DNA of 64,000 bases from Clostridiales bacterium UBA1316 (GTDB lineage Bacteria > Bacillota > Clostridia > Oscillospirales > Oscillospiraceae): the NCBI GenBank assembly GCA_002307055.1, contig DBTM01000060.1, positions 11,215-75,214 on the forward strand, in the 5' to 3' direction. The notes under the pieces were generated by a model. That model was not told the origin of the DNA. It made no database searches and saw only the letters and a list, made by a program, of their open reading frames with translations. Numbering within the stretch: the first letter of the stretch is position 1; every line of letters begins with the position of its first letter. The translations under genes were made by a program, and so were the position numbers. Shown here one piece after another: positions 16,501 through 25,350 of this stretch.

Positions 16501-17265
16501 ATGAACAGTACACAAGGCCAGAATCGGATCATTAATAGTATCAACGGACAAAGAGTTTTCCTTTTAGACTACAAACGCGGCGATGTGACGGGTGATCACA
16601 TACCGGATAATGTCTATTTATACGGCAACAAGCCGGATGGAGCCGCCGGTGTTTACGCAGACAACATTACCCTTGTTATCCAAAACGGGCGCACAAACCA
16701 GTCCAAAGCCGTCACACCTGCTTTTAACGCGGGCTATAACGCACGGCTTTTTCTTGGTGACTTTGATATGGACGGTGTCAATGACATCAAGGTCACGCTG
16801 GATACCGGCGGCAGCGGCGGTTACATCATCGCCTACATATATTCCTACAAAAATCTCATTTTGAGAGAGCTGTTTAACTTTGAAACCTATAATAATCAGT
16901 TTAAATACAAAGCCCATTATAATGATTTTTACAGATTTTCTATCGGCAGTATCCGGTATGACCAGCTTTTTGTTCTGGATCTGAGTACAAAGAGCGGCGA
17001 TTATCTGTCAGGTTTATACGACGCGGACGGCAAATTAATCAGCCCCAAGCAGGGAGAGGTGCTCGCGCTCGGCGCTTTGTTCCCCATTGTGACAGACGAA
17101 AAAAACGGACACTTTGATCTTTTCGCGCTGCAGCGCATCACAGGGGTTTATAACGCCGACACGCTGGGTTATGCCGAAAACCTCCTGTCATGGGACGGTC
17201 AGAGCTTTTCACTAAAAAACATGTCTGTGGCGATAAGCGGCACGACGCTGACGCAAACGCTCTGA
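16501..17265 (+). CDS. VCBS/FG-GAP-like repeat protein
   Basis: 254 residues without a signal peptide. Two calcium-loop-like segments, GDVTGDHIPDNVYLYG near residue 27 and LGDFDMDGVNDIKVTLD near residue 90, have the spaced acidic residues of VCBS/FG-GAP blades. The rest is beta-rich. Similar clostridial and Bacillus proteins are uncharacterised. GGGGG lies six bases before the ATG. I cannot assign a function. Confidence 0.65.
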   Translation: MNSTQGQNRIINSINGQRVFLLDYKRGDVTGDHIPDNVYLYGNKPDGAAGVYADNITLVIQNGRTNQSKAVTPAFNAGYNARLFLGDFDMDGVNDIKVTLDTGGSGGYIIAYIYSYKNLILRELFNFETYNNQFKYKAHYNDFYRFSIGSIRYDQLFVLDLSTKSGDYLSGLYDADGKLISPKQGEVLALGALFPIVTDEKNGHFDLFALQRITGVYNADTLGYAENLLSWDGQSFSLKNMSVAISGTTLTQTL

Positions 17266-17302
17266 GTAAATCTTGAATGCAGCCAGTCCGTTCACCTTTG
17301 GC

Positions 17303-17337
17303 AAAAAAACGCATTGGTTTTGCCAATGCGTTTTGTG
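17303..17337. terminator. Bidirectional terminator
   Basis: AAAACGCATTGG pairs with CCAATGCGTTTT around a five-base loop. Runs of A and T on both sides serve the VCBS-like gene and the minus-strand remnant. Confidence 0.8.
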
Positions 17338-17347
17338 CTTGGGTGTT

Positions 17348-17539
17348 TCAGTTTTGGTAATCGGCTTTGACGAGCTTGTCGACGAGGGTCTTGTACTGAT
17401 CAACGTCAACACCGATAACCTTGCCATTGGCAGCAACAGCCGCAGACAGCGAGGCTGCTGGAGTCGGCATACCGCAGGATGTCGCGATACTGACGAGTCC
17501 GAAGATCAACACGACTGCGAGGAGTACAGGCAGAATTTT
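17348..17539 (-). pseudogene. Remnant of a BMP/PnrA-type nucleoside-binding lipoprotein
   Basis: On the minus strand a ribosome site AGGAG (17544-17540) is followed by a frame reading ILPVLLAVVLIFGLVSIATSCG, a lipoprotein signal with its Cys. After a short Ala-rich stretch it reads NGKVIGVDVDQYKTLVDKL, typical of the C-terminal half of BMP-family nucleoside-binding proteins, and then a stop. The start codon and about 250 central residues are missing. It lies downstream of deoC and cdd, as expected for a former nucleoside-uptake operon. Confidence 0.72.
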
Positions 17540-17663
17540 CTCCTAATACTTAATATAATTTGGGTTATTTGATTCAATGCGGCATACTCTGTTTCATCGA
17601 AATGGTACGATACAGCAAGTTAATCTTGTCTAAAAATTTCAAATATCACACTATGCCGGATGC

Positions 17664-18080
17664 TCATCTGCCGAGGTTTTCAGGGCCGAAGCCAAGCGGC
17701 AGGATTTCACTGAGCTTATAAACTTGCAGGTTCTCAGAAGAGCCGGCGAGGATGATATCGAAGGTTTTGGGAAAGGCGAACTCCATCATTACCTGCCGGC
17801 AGACACCGCAGGGGGCGACGAGCGCGTCAGGAGCCTCGCCCTCCTTCCCGCCCGCGACGGCGATGGCGGCAAAGCCTCTTTTGCCTTCCGATACGGCTTT
17901 GAAGAAAGCGACGCGTTCGGCGCATACAGTTGGCGTAAACGCCGCGTTTTCAATATTGCTGCCGGTGTATACCGAGCCGTCTGAGCATAAAAGCGCCGCA
18001 CCCACGGCGAAATGCGAATACGGCATATAGGCAGACTGCCGGGCTGTGACCGCCATTTTCATCAGTTCCCCATACTCCAT
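17664..18080 (-). CDS. cdd: Cytidine deaminase
   Basis: 138 residues, the usual length of homotetrameric bacterial cytidine deaminase. The enzyme converts cytidine and deoxycytidine to uridine and deoxyuridine. SNIENAAFTPTVCAERVAFF contains the catalytic Glu and first zinc Cys, and APCGVCRQVM holds the other two zinc Cys. It starts two bases after the deoC stop, with AGGAAG inside deoC as ribosome site, so the two are translated together. Neighbouring transporter genes of the same operon are decayed, yet cdd is intact. Confidence 0.95.
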   Translation of the reverse strand: MEYGELMKMAVTARQSAYMPYSHFAVGAALLCSDGSVYTGSNIENAAFTPTVCAERVAFFKAVSEGKRGFAAIAVAGGKEGEAPDALVAPCGVCRQVMMEFAFPKTFDIILAGSSENLQVYKLSEILPLGFGPENLGR

Positions 18081-18082
18081 AT

Positions 18083-18742
18083 TTATTGCACTTCCTGAGC
18101 TTTTAATATCTTCACAACACGGCTCGTTCCAAGCCGCGCGCAGCCGAGACTGATAAATTTCTCGGCATCTTCCAGGCTCGAAATGCCTCCGGCGGCTTTA
18201 ACTTTAACATCCGCACCGACATTTTCACGCAGGAGCTTCACATCCTCAAAGGTCGCGCCGCCCTTTGAGAAGCCGGTTGAGGTCTTGATATAGTCCGCCC
18301 CAGCGTCCGTGACGATTTTGCACATGGTTTTCTTCTCTTCGTCTGTCAGAAGACAGGTCTCAATAATAACTTTCAGGATTCGGCCGACACAAGCTGCTTT
18401 GACAGCCAGAATCTCTTTCTCAACAAAGACGGTATCGCCTTCTTTTAAGGCGCCGACATTGATCACCATGTCAATTTCATCCGCACCGTCCTTCACAGCC
18501 TTCCAGGTTTCAAACACCTTAACGTCGGTCGCTGCGTAACCGTTTGGGAAACCGATGACGGTGCATATCTGCATGCGGCTGCCAACAAACGCTTTGGCGC
18601 GCCCAACAAAGGACGGCGGTATGCAGACGCTCGCTGTTTGGTACTTGATCGCGTCTTCGCACAGCTCCTTGATTTGGTTCCATGTACTGTCCACATTAAG
18701 CAGCGTGTGGTCTACCTTTGAAAGAATTTCTTTTATATCCAT
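18083..18742 (-). CDS. deoC: Deoxyribose-phosphate aldolase
   Basis: ATG 18742 is chosen because GGAG lies six bases before it, giving 219 residues; an earlier ATG at 18754 has no site. The enzyme splits deoxyribose 5-phosphate to glyceraldehyde 3-phosphate and acetaldehyde. DHTLLNVDSTWNQI at the N-terminus, the Asp-containing EIDMVINVGALK and the Schiff-base Lys in ADYIKTSTGF are all present. It is in one operon with cdd, and a broken ABC permease lies 29 bases upstream. Confidence 0.95.
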   Translation of the reverse strand: MDIKEILSKVDHTLLNVDSTWNQIKELCEDAIKYQTASVCIPPSFVGRAKAFVGSRMQICTVIGFPNGYAATDVKVFETWKAVKDGADEIDMVINVGALKEGDTVFVEKEILAVKAACVGRILKVIIETCLLTDEEKKTMCKIVTDAGADYIKTSTGFSKGGATFEDVKLLRENVGADVKVKAAGGISSLEDAEKFISLGCARLGTSRVVKILKAQEVQ

Positions 18743-18771
18743 AATAAACTCCAATCAGACTCCTCAATTAT

Positions 18772-19195
18772 TTATCGCTGCCCTTTATCGTACGGGATAC
18801 CATCGGCTTTCAGCGCTCTGGATTTTCTTGAGGTGTAAACGAGGACAATCATTGTGACGACATACAAGAGCATCTGGTATATATACTGCGCATTTTAACG
18901 TTTTCAAAATGCGGCAGAAACGATATGGAGGACGCGTAGGAGCCGACGACCTTGAACAATGAGAAAAGCAGCGCTGCGAATAAGATATTGAGCGGCTTCC
19001 AGTTGTCGAAAATCATAACGGCGAGGACCAGGAAGCCATATCCGGCTACAGATGCGGCAAAACCGCTGCCGGCAATATCAGACAAGACCCCGGCAATAAT
19101 CATCGACAATATAATATTCCGCTTGGCGTCGATACCCGCATAGATGCTCGCGTTTTTGTTATAGCCGCACACTTTGAGCTCGTAGCCGAACAGTA
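18772..19195 (-). pseudogene. Nucleoside ABC transporter permease, truncated and frameshifted
   Basis: Minus-strand reading gives ALLFGYELKVCGYNKNAS and IYAGIDAKRNIILSMIIAGV, the end of a YufP/RbsC-type permease, through to about 18900. There the frame shifts; the other frame continues QMLLYVVTMIVLVYTSRKSR to a stop at 18774-18772. The N-terminal two thirds are absent. It joins directly to remnants of the ATPase gene, so a deletion removed the interval. It should not make a working permease. Confidence 0.8.
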
Positions 19196-19405
19196 AAGCT
19201 CACCGGTCGGCATCCGCCATGATCACCTGCAGCTTGTGTGTAATGAAGAGAGTCGATTTCCCCGAGTGCACAGACCTTGGCCTTGGCTTCGGCTGCGTTT
19301 AAAACCCAAATTGATTTGGCTCCCTGCCGAGGATGATATTATATAGTACCGAAAAGACCTCAACCAGCTTGAAATGCTGATGCACCATACCGGTGTTCAT
19401 TTGTC
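19196..19405 (-). pseudogene. Nucleoside ABC transporter ATPase remnant
   Basis: Minus-strand frames contain [17 protein letters not shown] and NIILGREP, the Q-loop region of BMP-type nucleoside transporter ATPases. After a stop, LFITHKLQVIMADADR follows, the H-loop region of the same family. The Walker A and signature regions are missing. The fragment runs into the permease remnant. Confidence 0.75.
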
Positions 19406-19507
19406 AGCATATCAGCAACTATAATATTACCATTATTATACCTGTTCTCATGGGCGAATAGCAACGTGATTAAATATTTATAAATATAGATATTTCCACA
19501 AAACAAA

Positions 19508-19540
19508 AGCGGTTCGGAAAGCTGCTGCCGAACCGCTCTG
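19508..19540 (-). terminator. Terminator of the YcxB-like gene
   Basis: AGCGGTTCGG pairs with CCGAACCGCT; on the minus strand TTTTGTTTTG follows. Confidence 0.82.
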
Positions 19541-19543
19541 ACG

Positions 19544-20818
19544 TTATTTGTCTATATACTCTTTATACTCTTTATACTCTTTATACTCTTTCCCGCATTC
19601 TGAGCAGAAAAGGTGGGCGGGTGAGGGGCGGGGTTTGCCGCAGTTGGTACAAAAGAGGGACGGGTGCAGGCCCGGTGCGGGAGCCTGTGCCTGCATTGGA
19701 GGATTTGTCACAGCATAGCTGTTCAGCCGTTTATTTTCGGTCTTGATAAACTTAAAATATTCGTCAAATGCCGCTTTATCCTCCATGCATCTCTTGGGAA
19801 TCATATACGTCATCTGCTTAGATACAAAGAACATATAAACTGATTTTGTCTTGACGATCCGAATCAGATCTCCGGTATTAGCCTTATACCTGCCATTAGC
19901 ATTCACGATCTCGATATGGTCATTGTAAAAGCTATATGTCGAGACGTTCCTGGCTGATACATCTTGTCTGAACATTTTTATCGTCCGGAAATAAATCAAC
20001 GCCGGTGAAAGAACTAAAAAACAAAGGGATAATATCACCGGCAGAATGATGCTGATATCAAGCTCAAGATTGGCAATCATGAGGATATCAAGCAGCATAA
20101 GGATTCCAAGCAGTGTTCCGACGATCCCGGCGGGTCTGGTATAATAATACCAATAATTCAGGGACAGCATATCTTTTTTGGTGCACAGAACATCGAACCT
20201 GAACAGGGGGTTGTCCGGTGCGCCGTCCGCGGCAGGTTCTGACTTTTCGGTTGTCCCGGAGTGTTCCGATACCGGCAGCCGGACCGGCATATCCGGAGAA
20301 AAGCCGGTAAACGGGTATTTCTTGATTTTAAGTTTTTTACTGTCAGCACCCGATTCGATCAGCTCATAAAAAGCTGTTAACTGCCCTGTGCCGTCAAAGC
20401 ATCTTTTGGGCAGCAGATGGATTTTACCGATGGAAAGCACAATAAGAAAACACGGCTTTAACTCTTTGATCCTGGTGATGTCCTGCCATTGCATCGACAC
20501 GCAGCCGTTCATTGTATGAACCGAGTAACCTTCCCGATTGAAATGATATTGCCGTTCTCTTTCAAAGTTCCTGTTGTTTTCAAAGTCACTCATCACGGCT
20601 CTGTACCTGTTGTAAAATGCTAAAAACAAAGCCAAGATAAAAATGGCGGCTTCAAAAAAGTAAAAACCGACACCGAAATCAAATGTAAACGCCAAGGTGA
20701 TCATGAGTACAATGCAAATAACCGGTGATAAAAGAAAACTCTTCTTGCTGCCCGCAAAGTAATACTGCTTGATATCCTGCTTCGTCAGCATAACGCTGAT
20801 AACTATATCTTCAGGCAT
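19544..20818 (-). CDS. Tandem YcxB-like membrane protein with zinc ribbon
   Basis: ATG 20818 follows GGGGGA and gives 424 residues. Two copies of a YcxB-like unit are visible. Each has a pair of transmembrane helices (about residues 25-70 and 235-285), then a beta segment containing YSVHTMNG...W or YSFYNDHIEIVN and ending in LLPKRC or MIPKRC. A zinc-ribbon CTNCGK...CSECGK lies near residues 390-412. The protein ends in four KEY tripeptides, from a 9-base tandem repeat at about 19555-19590. YcxB family function is unknown. The duplicated form with a zinc ribbon is unusual. Confidence 0.75.
   Translation of the reverse strand: MPEDIVISVMLTKQDIKQYYFAGSKKSFLLSPVICIVLMITLAFTFDFGVGFYFFEAAIFILALFLAFYNRYRAVMSDFENNRNFERERQYHFNREGYSVHTMNGCVSMQWQDITRIKELKPCFLIVLSIGKIHLLPKRCFDGTGQLTAFYELIESGADSKKLKIKKYPFTGFSPDMPVRLPVSEHSGTTEKSEPAADGAPDNPLFRFDVLCTKKDMLSLNYWYYYTRPAGIVGTLLGILMLLDILMIANLELDISIILPVILSLCFLVLSPALIYFRTIKMFRQDVSARNVSTYSFYNDHIEIVNANGRYKANTGDLIRIVKTKSVYMFFVSKQMTYMIPKRCMEDKAAFDEYFKFIKTENKRLNSYAVTNPPMQAQAPAPGLHPSLFCTNCGKPRPSPAHLFCSECGKEYKEYKEYKEYIDK
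19553..19592. repeat. 9-bp microsatellite in the coding end
   Basis: TATACTCTT is repeated four times in tandem and encodes KEYKEYKEYKEY at the C-terminus of the YcxB-like protein. In-frame copy changes would only alter tail length. Confidence 0.85.
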
Positions 20819-21022
20819 AACTGTCCCCCAAAAAATCGTATGTTGACTTATTGACATTATATACAATTTACGGCTTGTGTAAAAGGGATTAACCTCTATT
20901 TGCAACATGTTTTTCCTTATGCTCCGATGTCAAGCCATTGCTGAGAACGGCGATATTACTATTTTCTTGAATTCTGCCTGCATGTTTGATACGATGGACC
21001 AAAGGTATCAGAGGTGATAGTA

Positions 21023-22540
21023 ATGAAAGATAAACGGACCGGCAGAATTCTAAAAGGCGTCCTTCACGTCATTCTGATGCTGGCATTTCTCGGTGCTGCC
21101 ACGGCGGTGGGATATATTTTCAGATATCTCGGATTTCACGAGGCGAACTATGTTATTGTTTACCTGCTCGCTGTACTCCTGACCGCTTGGAAGACGAGCG
21201 GGTATCTGTATGGAATTTTGGCTTCTATAGTAGCAACCTTTTCTTTCAATTTCTTTTTTACAGTGCCATATTTCACCTTCGCGGTCCACGACCCCGGTTA
21301 TTTAGTCACCTTCGCCGTGATGACGATTACAGCCATCATCACCAGTACGCTGACGTCACTGGCTAAACGGAATTCCCAGGAGGCCAGAGAAAAGGAAGCG
21401 GAGACGAAAGCTGTTTATAATCTAACTTACCGTCTGAGCGACGCTAAAAATATGAAAGAAATCACCGATATCATCCTCAAGGCGATCAGCGAATACTTGT
21501 ACTGCAGCGCCGAGCTGCTGGATATCGGCGGTAAGGACATGCCGGAGTATCATCTTCTGAAACCCGTGCAGACAGGCCCCCAGATAAGCAGCGGCGATTT
21601 TCCCGAACGCAAAAACTCCTTTGTACGGCTGCAGGACGGTATTTATGCCGATGAAGCGTACTGGCCGATTATCGGCAGAGAGAGTCTGCTGGGTATCGTC
21701 CGCATTCCCAGAGAAAATGCGCTCCTTATGGGCGAGGCTCAGAATCGATTGATGCGCTCGATGATGGAAACCACGGCGATGGCAATGGAAAGACTGCAGA
21801 GCGCGGAGCTAAATATCAAAACACGCGAACTGGCCGAGCAGGAACGCTATCGCGGCAATCTGCTCAGAGCCATCTCGCATGATCTCCGAACGCCGCTGTC
21901 CGGCATCATCGGTACATCGGAAATTCTGATGGCAATGACGAACCAGGATGACCCGCGATATTCACTTTCTAAGGATATTTATACCTCGGCTGATTGGCTG
22001 CACGCTATGGTCGAAAACATTTTGAGCCTGACACGCCTGCAGGACGGTAAGCTGATGCTGGATAAGCAGTCGGAAGCCGCCGAGGAGGTTGTCGGCGGAG
22101 CTGTCAACCAGGTGCTGGCGCACGCACCGGGGTATGATATCACGGTCAAGGCGCCAAACGAGCTGCTGCTGGTTCCGATGGATGCCAAGCTGATCAAGCA
22201 GGTACTTATCAATTTGCTTGATAACGCCATCAAGCATACGGCATCTGACGGCGAAATTACAGCGAGTGTTGACGCTGATACGCATTTTGCATATTTTACA
22301 ATTCGCGACAGCGGCAGCGGTATTGATGAAAACGATCTCCCGCACATTTTTGAGATGTTTTACACGACAAAGTCAAAATTAACAGATGCCAAGCTCGGCA
22401 TCGGCTTAGGCCTTGCCATTTGCGACGCCATTGTTAAAGCACACGGCGGCAGCATCACCGCACGCAACCGCCCTGACTGCTCCGGCGCTGAATTCATATT
22501 CACACTCCCGCTTGAGGAAAAAGAGGCTGCAAATGAATAA
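21023..22540 (+). CDS. KdpD-like sensor histidine kinase (DUF4118 type)
   Basis: ATG 21023 lies six bases after GAGGTGA; 505 residues. It has the KdpD C-terminal half only: a DUF4118 four-helix membrane unit (about residues 10-105), a GAF-like region (130-260), HisKA with phospho-His in ISHDLRTPLSG (about residue 288), and an ATPase domain (NLLDNAIKHT, DSGSGIDE, GIGLGLAI). The N-terminal KdpD and USP domains that sense potassium and cyclic-di-AMP are absent. Its stop overlaps the start of the response regulator. A potassium-type APC permease follows, which supports a role in potassium or osmotic control. Confidence 0.9.
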   Translation: MKDKRTGRILKGVLHVILMLAFLGAATAVGYIFRYLGFHEANYVIVYLLAVLLTAWKTSGYLYGILASIVATFSFNFFFTVPYFTFAVHDPGYLVTFAVMTITAIITSTLTSLAKRNSQEAREKEAETKAVYNLTYRLSDAKNMKEITDIILKAISEYLYCSAELLDIGGKDMPEYHLLKPVQTGPQISSGDFPERKNSFVRLQDGIYADEAYWPIIGRESLLGIVRIPRENALLMGEAQNRLMRSMMETTAMAMERLQSAELNIKTRELAEQERYRGNLLRAISHDLRTPLSGIIGTSEILMAMTNQDDPRYSLSKDIYTSADWLHAMVENILSLTRLQDGKLMLDKQSEAAEEVVGGAVNQVLAHAPGYDITVKAPNELLLVPMDAKLIKQVLINLLDNAIKHTASDGEITASVDADTHFAYFTIRDSGSGIDENDLPHIFEMFYTTKSKLTDAKLGIGLGLAICDAIVKAHGGSITARNRPDCSGAEFIFTLPLEEKEAANE

Positions 22541-23231
22541 GCATAATGAAAATATCCTTATCGTTGAGGACGACCCCCAGATACGAAACTTCATCGGATA
22601 TGCGCTGCAAACGGAGGGATACCATACGCTGACGGCAAACACGGGTCACAGCGCTCTCAGCCTTGTTGTTTCAGATAAAATTGACCTGATGCTGCTGGAT
22701 CTTGGCCTGCCTGATATTGATGGTATGGAAGTAATTAAGAAGGTCCGGGAATGGTCAGATATGCCCATCCTCGTTGTTTCCGCGCGAGACCAGGATAAAG
22801 AAAAAGCTGCCGCGCTTGATTATGGAGCAGACGATTATCTGACGAAGCCATTTTCGGCAACTGAGCTCATGGCCCGTGTCCGTGTCGCGCTGCGTCATCT
22901 CTATAAGCAGAGCGGATTGCTGAATCAGGCGAACCTTTCTGTCGGCGGACTCATGATTGATCTGAATAAGCGGTTGGTATATCTGAGCAATACGGAGCTT
23001 CATGTTACGCCCCTTGAATACAGCCTGCTGGCACTCTTTTTTAAAAACATCGGCAAGGTTTTAACGACAAGCTATATCATCAAGGAAATATGGGGCATCA
23101 ATTACGGAAACGATACGCAAGCCCTGAGGGCACTAATGGCTGGTCTTCGGCGAAAAATAGAGGAAAATCCGGCAAAACCGAGATATATCAAGACGGAAAT
23201 CGGCGTCGGGTACAGGCTGGTAGACGAGTAA
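22533..23231 (+). CDS. KdpE-like OmpR-family response regulator
   Basis: ATG 22533 overlaps the kinase stop; an upstream in-frame start at 22413 would lie inside the kinase gene. 232 residues. The receiver domain has the acidic pair in IVEDDPQ, phospho-Asp in LMLLDLGLPD and Lys in LTKPFS. The winged-helix domain covers residues 132-230 (VTPLEYSLLALFFKN, then LMAGLRRKIE). It should bind direct repeats in promoters. CTCAC-type repeats with 10-11 base spacing lie in front of the next gene, the likely target. Confidence 0.93.
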   Translation: MNKHNENILIVEDDPQIRNFIGYALQTEGYHTLTANTGHSALSLVVSDKIDLMLLDLGLPDIDGMEVIKKVREWSDMPILVVSARDQDKEKAAALDYGADDYLTKPFSATELMARVRVALRHLYKQSGLLNQANLSVGGLMIDLNKRLVYLSNTELHVTPLEYSLLALFFKNIGKVLTTSYIIKEIWGINYGNDTQALRALMAGLRRKIEENPAKPRYIKTEIGVGYRLVDE

Positions 23232-23257
23232 ATAGGTTTTATTCATAAACATAAGTA

Positions 23258-23299
23258 GACCGCACCGGTATTTGATCGGCGCGGTCCGTTTTATTTTTT
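23258..23299 (+). terminator. Terminator of the kdpDE-like operon
   Basis: GACCGCACCG pairs with CGGCGCGGTC with one mismatch, followed by CGTTTTATTTTTT. Confidence 0.85.
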
Positions 23300-23317
23300 A
23301 AGCATAAACCCATATAC

Positions 23318-23411
23318 TCACAGCATCCTCACAGGCAAACGCAACATTTCACCTCCGCGTCACACAAAGCGCTGTCATCTCACACCGCTCTCACGCCGGA
23401 TTTGCTAGAAT
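23318..23411 (+). promoter_or_regulatory. Promoter with direct repeats upstream of the KimA-like gene
   Basis: An extended -10 box, TGCTAGAAT (23403-23411), has no consensus -35. Instead CTCACAG occurs at 23318 and 23328, and CTCAC at 23379 and 23390, with TTCAC and GTCAC variants between. Repeats 10 or 11 bases apart suit a dimeric OmpR-type regulator, presumably the KdpE-like protein encoded upstream. Confidence 0.5.
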
Positions 23412-23450
23412 AAGGTACGAAAACATTTTGAATCTCCGAAGGAAGGGACT

Positions 23451-25298
23451 ATTATCAGACTCCGTAAAATAAAGCACTTTTTTCTTGGAAGGCCACTTAA
23501 CAGCGAAGCGCTCAATGATGAGAAATACTCTGTAGGCTGGGGCCTCCCCATTCTTGCCAGCGATGCTATCTCATCAGTCGCCTATGCCGGGCAGGAAATG
23601 CTGGCTGTTCTGCTCCCGGTGATCGGCGTCCTCGCCTTTCGCCAGCTTACGATACTCTCCGGCATCATTATTCTCCTGCTTTTCATCTTAATGATTTCCT
23701 ACAGACAAACAATTGAACATTATCCGAACGGCGGCGGTGCTTATATAGTCGCCAAAGCCAATCTCGGAACTGTAACCGGTGTCGTCGCCGGCGCCGCTCT
23801 GGCTGTTGACTACATATTGACGGTTTCTGTCAGCATAGCCTCCGGTGTTCAGCAAATTGCTTCCGCTTTTACGCCGGTCGCGAGATACACTGTACCTGTT
23901 TGTGTCATCATTGTCGCGTTTATGGCAATCGGCAATCTGCGGGGTATGAAAGACGCCTCGCGTATTTTCGGTATCCCGACATACGCATTCATCGCCGGAC
24001 TCTTGTCCATGATTATTTTCGGTTTTATCAGACTTGCCAACGGTTATGTGCCGCCGGTTCCCGTCATGCCGACACCGGTCAATCTCCTGAAGCCGCTGAC
24101 ATTAATGCTCATGCTCAAAGCCTTTTCCAATGGTTGCGCCGCGGTAACCGGCTTCGAAGCCGTCAGCAACGGCGTCCCGAATTTTAAAGAGCCCTCCCGC
24201 AAGCACGCGCAGACCGTCCTGCTGATACTCACGATCATTATCCTCGTTCTCTTCGGCGGGATGGCAATTATCGCTAACTATTACAAGGTCATCCCTGATG
24301 AGCACAACGCCTTGCTGGTACTCATCGCCGGTGAAGTTTTCGGAAAAGGCTTCATGTATTACTATATAACTATCACGGCTTTTATCATTCTGATCATGGC
24401 TGCGAATACCGCCTATTCCGACTTTCCCATGCTGCTGTCGGTCATGTCCAGAGACGGCTACGCACCGCGGCAGCTCAGCATGCGCGGCAATCGTTTGAGT
24501 TATTCAAGCGGTATTGTGGTGCTTTCGATTGCAGCAGCCTTTCTGATCATTATATTCAGGGCTCGGGTTGATCTCTTGATCGGGTTGTATGCCATTGGGG
24601 TATTTATATCCTTCACCCTGTCACAGTCCGGCATGCTGGTCCACTGGTTCAAATCCCACGAAGCCGGGTGGCATTGGAAAGCTTTTGTTAACGGTTTTGG
24701 CGCACTTGTCACCTTCACTGTTGTCATTATCATTGCTCTCACAAAATTCCAGCAAGGCGCCTGGATTGTCGTTATTCTCATTCCAATTCTTGTTTTTGCC
24801 ATGCTGAAAGTCAAAAAGCATTACACGGAAATCCATGACAAGCTGAGGCTTGAACCGGACGAATACGAGAAAACCTTCAAAAGCGAAAAATATAACGTAC
24901 GTGCTATTGTGCCTCTGGAAAGCATTAACCGCGCCAGCATCCGCGCACTGCGCTATGCTAAGACAATTTCAAAGGATATCGTCGCGTTCACGGTCGTTTC
25001 CGACGCGGATACCGAGCAAAAAAACCGCCAGAAATATGCGCAGCTTCAGACCGACATTCCGCTTATTATCCGATACTCAAAGAACAAGGATATTGTCAGG
25101 TCAATTATCGAGCTGATTGAATCTGCCGAATATAACCTGCCGAAAGACGATATTGTAGCTGTTATTCTTCCGCAGTTTATCACTCGGAAAAGCTGGGAGC
25201 GTTTCTTACACAACGGTACACGGCAACTGATACAAAAGCAGCTGCTCAAACACAAGCAAATCGTCATCTGCACAATTCCGCTGCAGCTTGCCGAATAA
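23451..25298 (+). CDS. APC-superfamily permease, KimA-like potassium transporter, apparent ATT start
   Basis: The first in-frame ATG is 23598, but family similarity begins earlier (RLRKIKHFFLGRPLNSEALN, then the conserved GWGLPILASDAISSVAYA). No ATG, GTG or TTG lies between the stop codon at 23406 and 23598. GGAAGGG at 23441-23447 is followed by ATT (23451) and ATC (23454), so translation probably starts at ATT, giving 615 residues. About twelve helices fill residues 30-460. A cytosolic alpha/beta USP-like domain follows (NVRAIVPLESINRASI onward), as in KimA/YdaO proton-potassium symporters. The preceding KdpDE pair supports potassium import. No ydaO riboswitch is seen. Confidence 0.8.
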   Translation: MIRLRKIKHFFLGRPLNSEALNDEKYSVGWGLPILASDAISSVAYAGQEMLAVLLPVIGVLAFRQLTILSGIIILLLFILMISYRQTIEHYPNGGGAYIVAKANLGTVTGVVAGAALAVDYILTVSVSIASGVQQIASAFTPVARYTVPVCVIIVAFMAIGNLRGMKDASRIFGIPTYAFIAGLLSMIIFGFIRLANGYVPPVPVMPTPVNLLKPLTLMLMLKAFSNGCAAVTGFEAVSNGVPNFKEPSRKHAQTVLLILTIIILVLFGGMAIIANYYKVIPDEHNALLVLIAGEVFGKGFMYYYITITAFIILIMAANTAYSDFPMLLSVMSRDGYAPRQLSMRGNRLSYSSGIVVLSIAAAFLIIIFRARVDLLIGLYAIGVFISFTLSQSGMLVHWFKSHEAGWHWKAFVNGFGALVTFTVVIIIALTKFQQGAWIVVILIPILVFAMLKVKKHYTEIHDKLRLEPDEYEKTFKSEKYNVRAIVPLESINRASIRALRYAKTISKDIVAFTVVSDADTEQKNRQKYAQLQTDIPLIIRYSKNKDIVRSIIELIESAEYNLPKDDIVAVILPQFITRKSWERFLHNGTRQLIQKQLLKHKQIVICTIPLQLAE

Positions 25299-25313
25299 GC
25301 GTTAAACCATATA

Positions 25314-25350
25314 GCACAGAGCCTCTCTCGCAGCGGCTCTGTGCTTTTTA
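25314..25350 (+). terminator. Terminator of the KimA-like gene
   Basis: GCACAGAGCC pairs perfectly with GGCTCTGTGC, followed by TTTTTATAA. Confidence 0.9.

Noticed and set aside
17273..17572. 99-residue plus-strand frame
   Set aside because: It begins inside a terminator hairpin and is antisense to the BMP lipoprotein remnant, whose signal peptide and motif are clear on the minus strand.
19553..19592. Short tandem repeats as a possible CRISPR array
   Set aside because: 9-bp units without spacers inside a coding end; it is a microsatellite.
23232..23450. ydaO-type cyclic-di-AMP riboswitch before the KimA-like gene
   Set aside because: I looked for its conserved segments and did not find them; the region holds a terminator, direct repeats and an extended -10.
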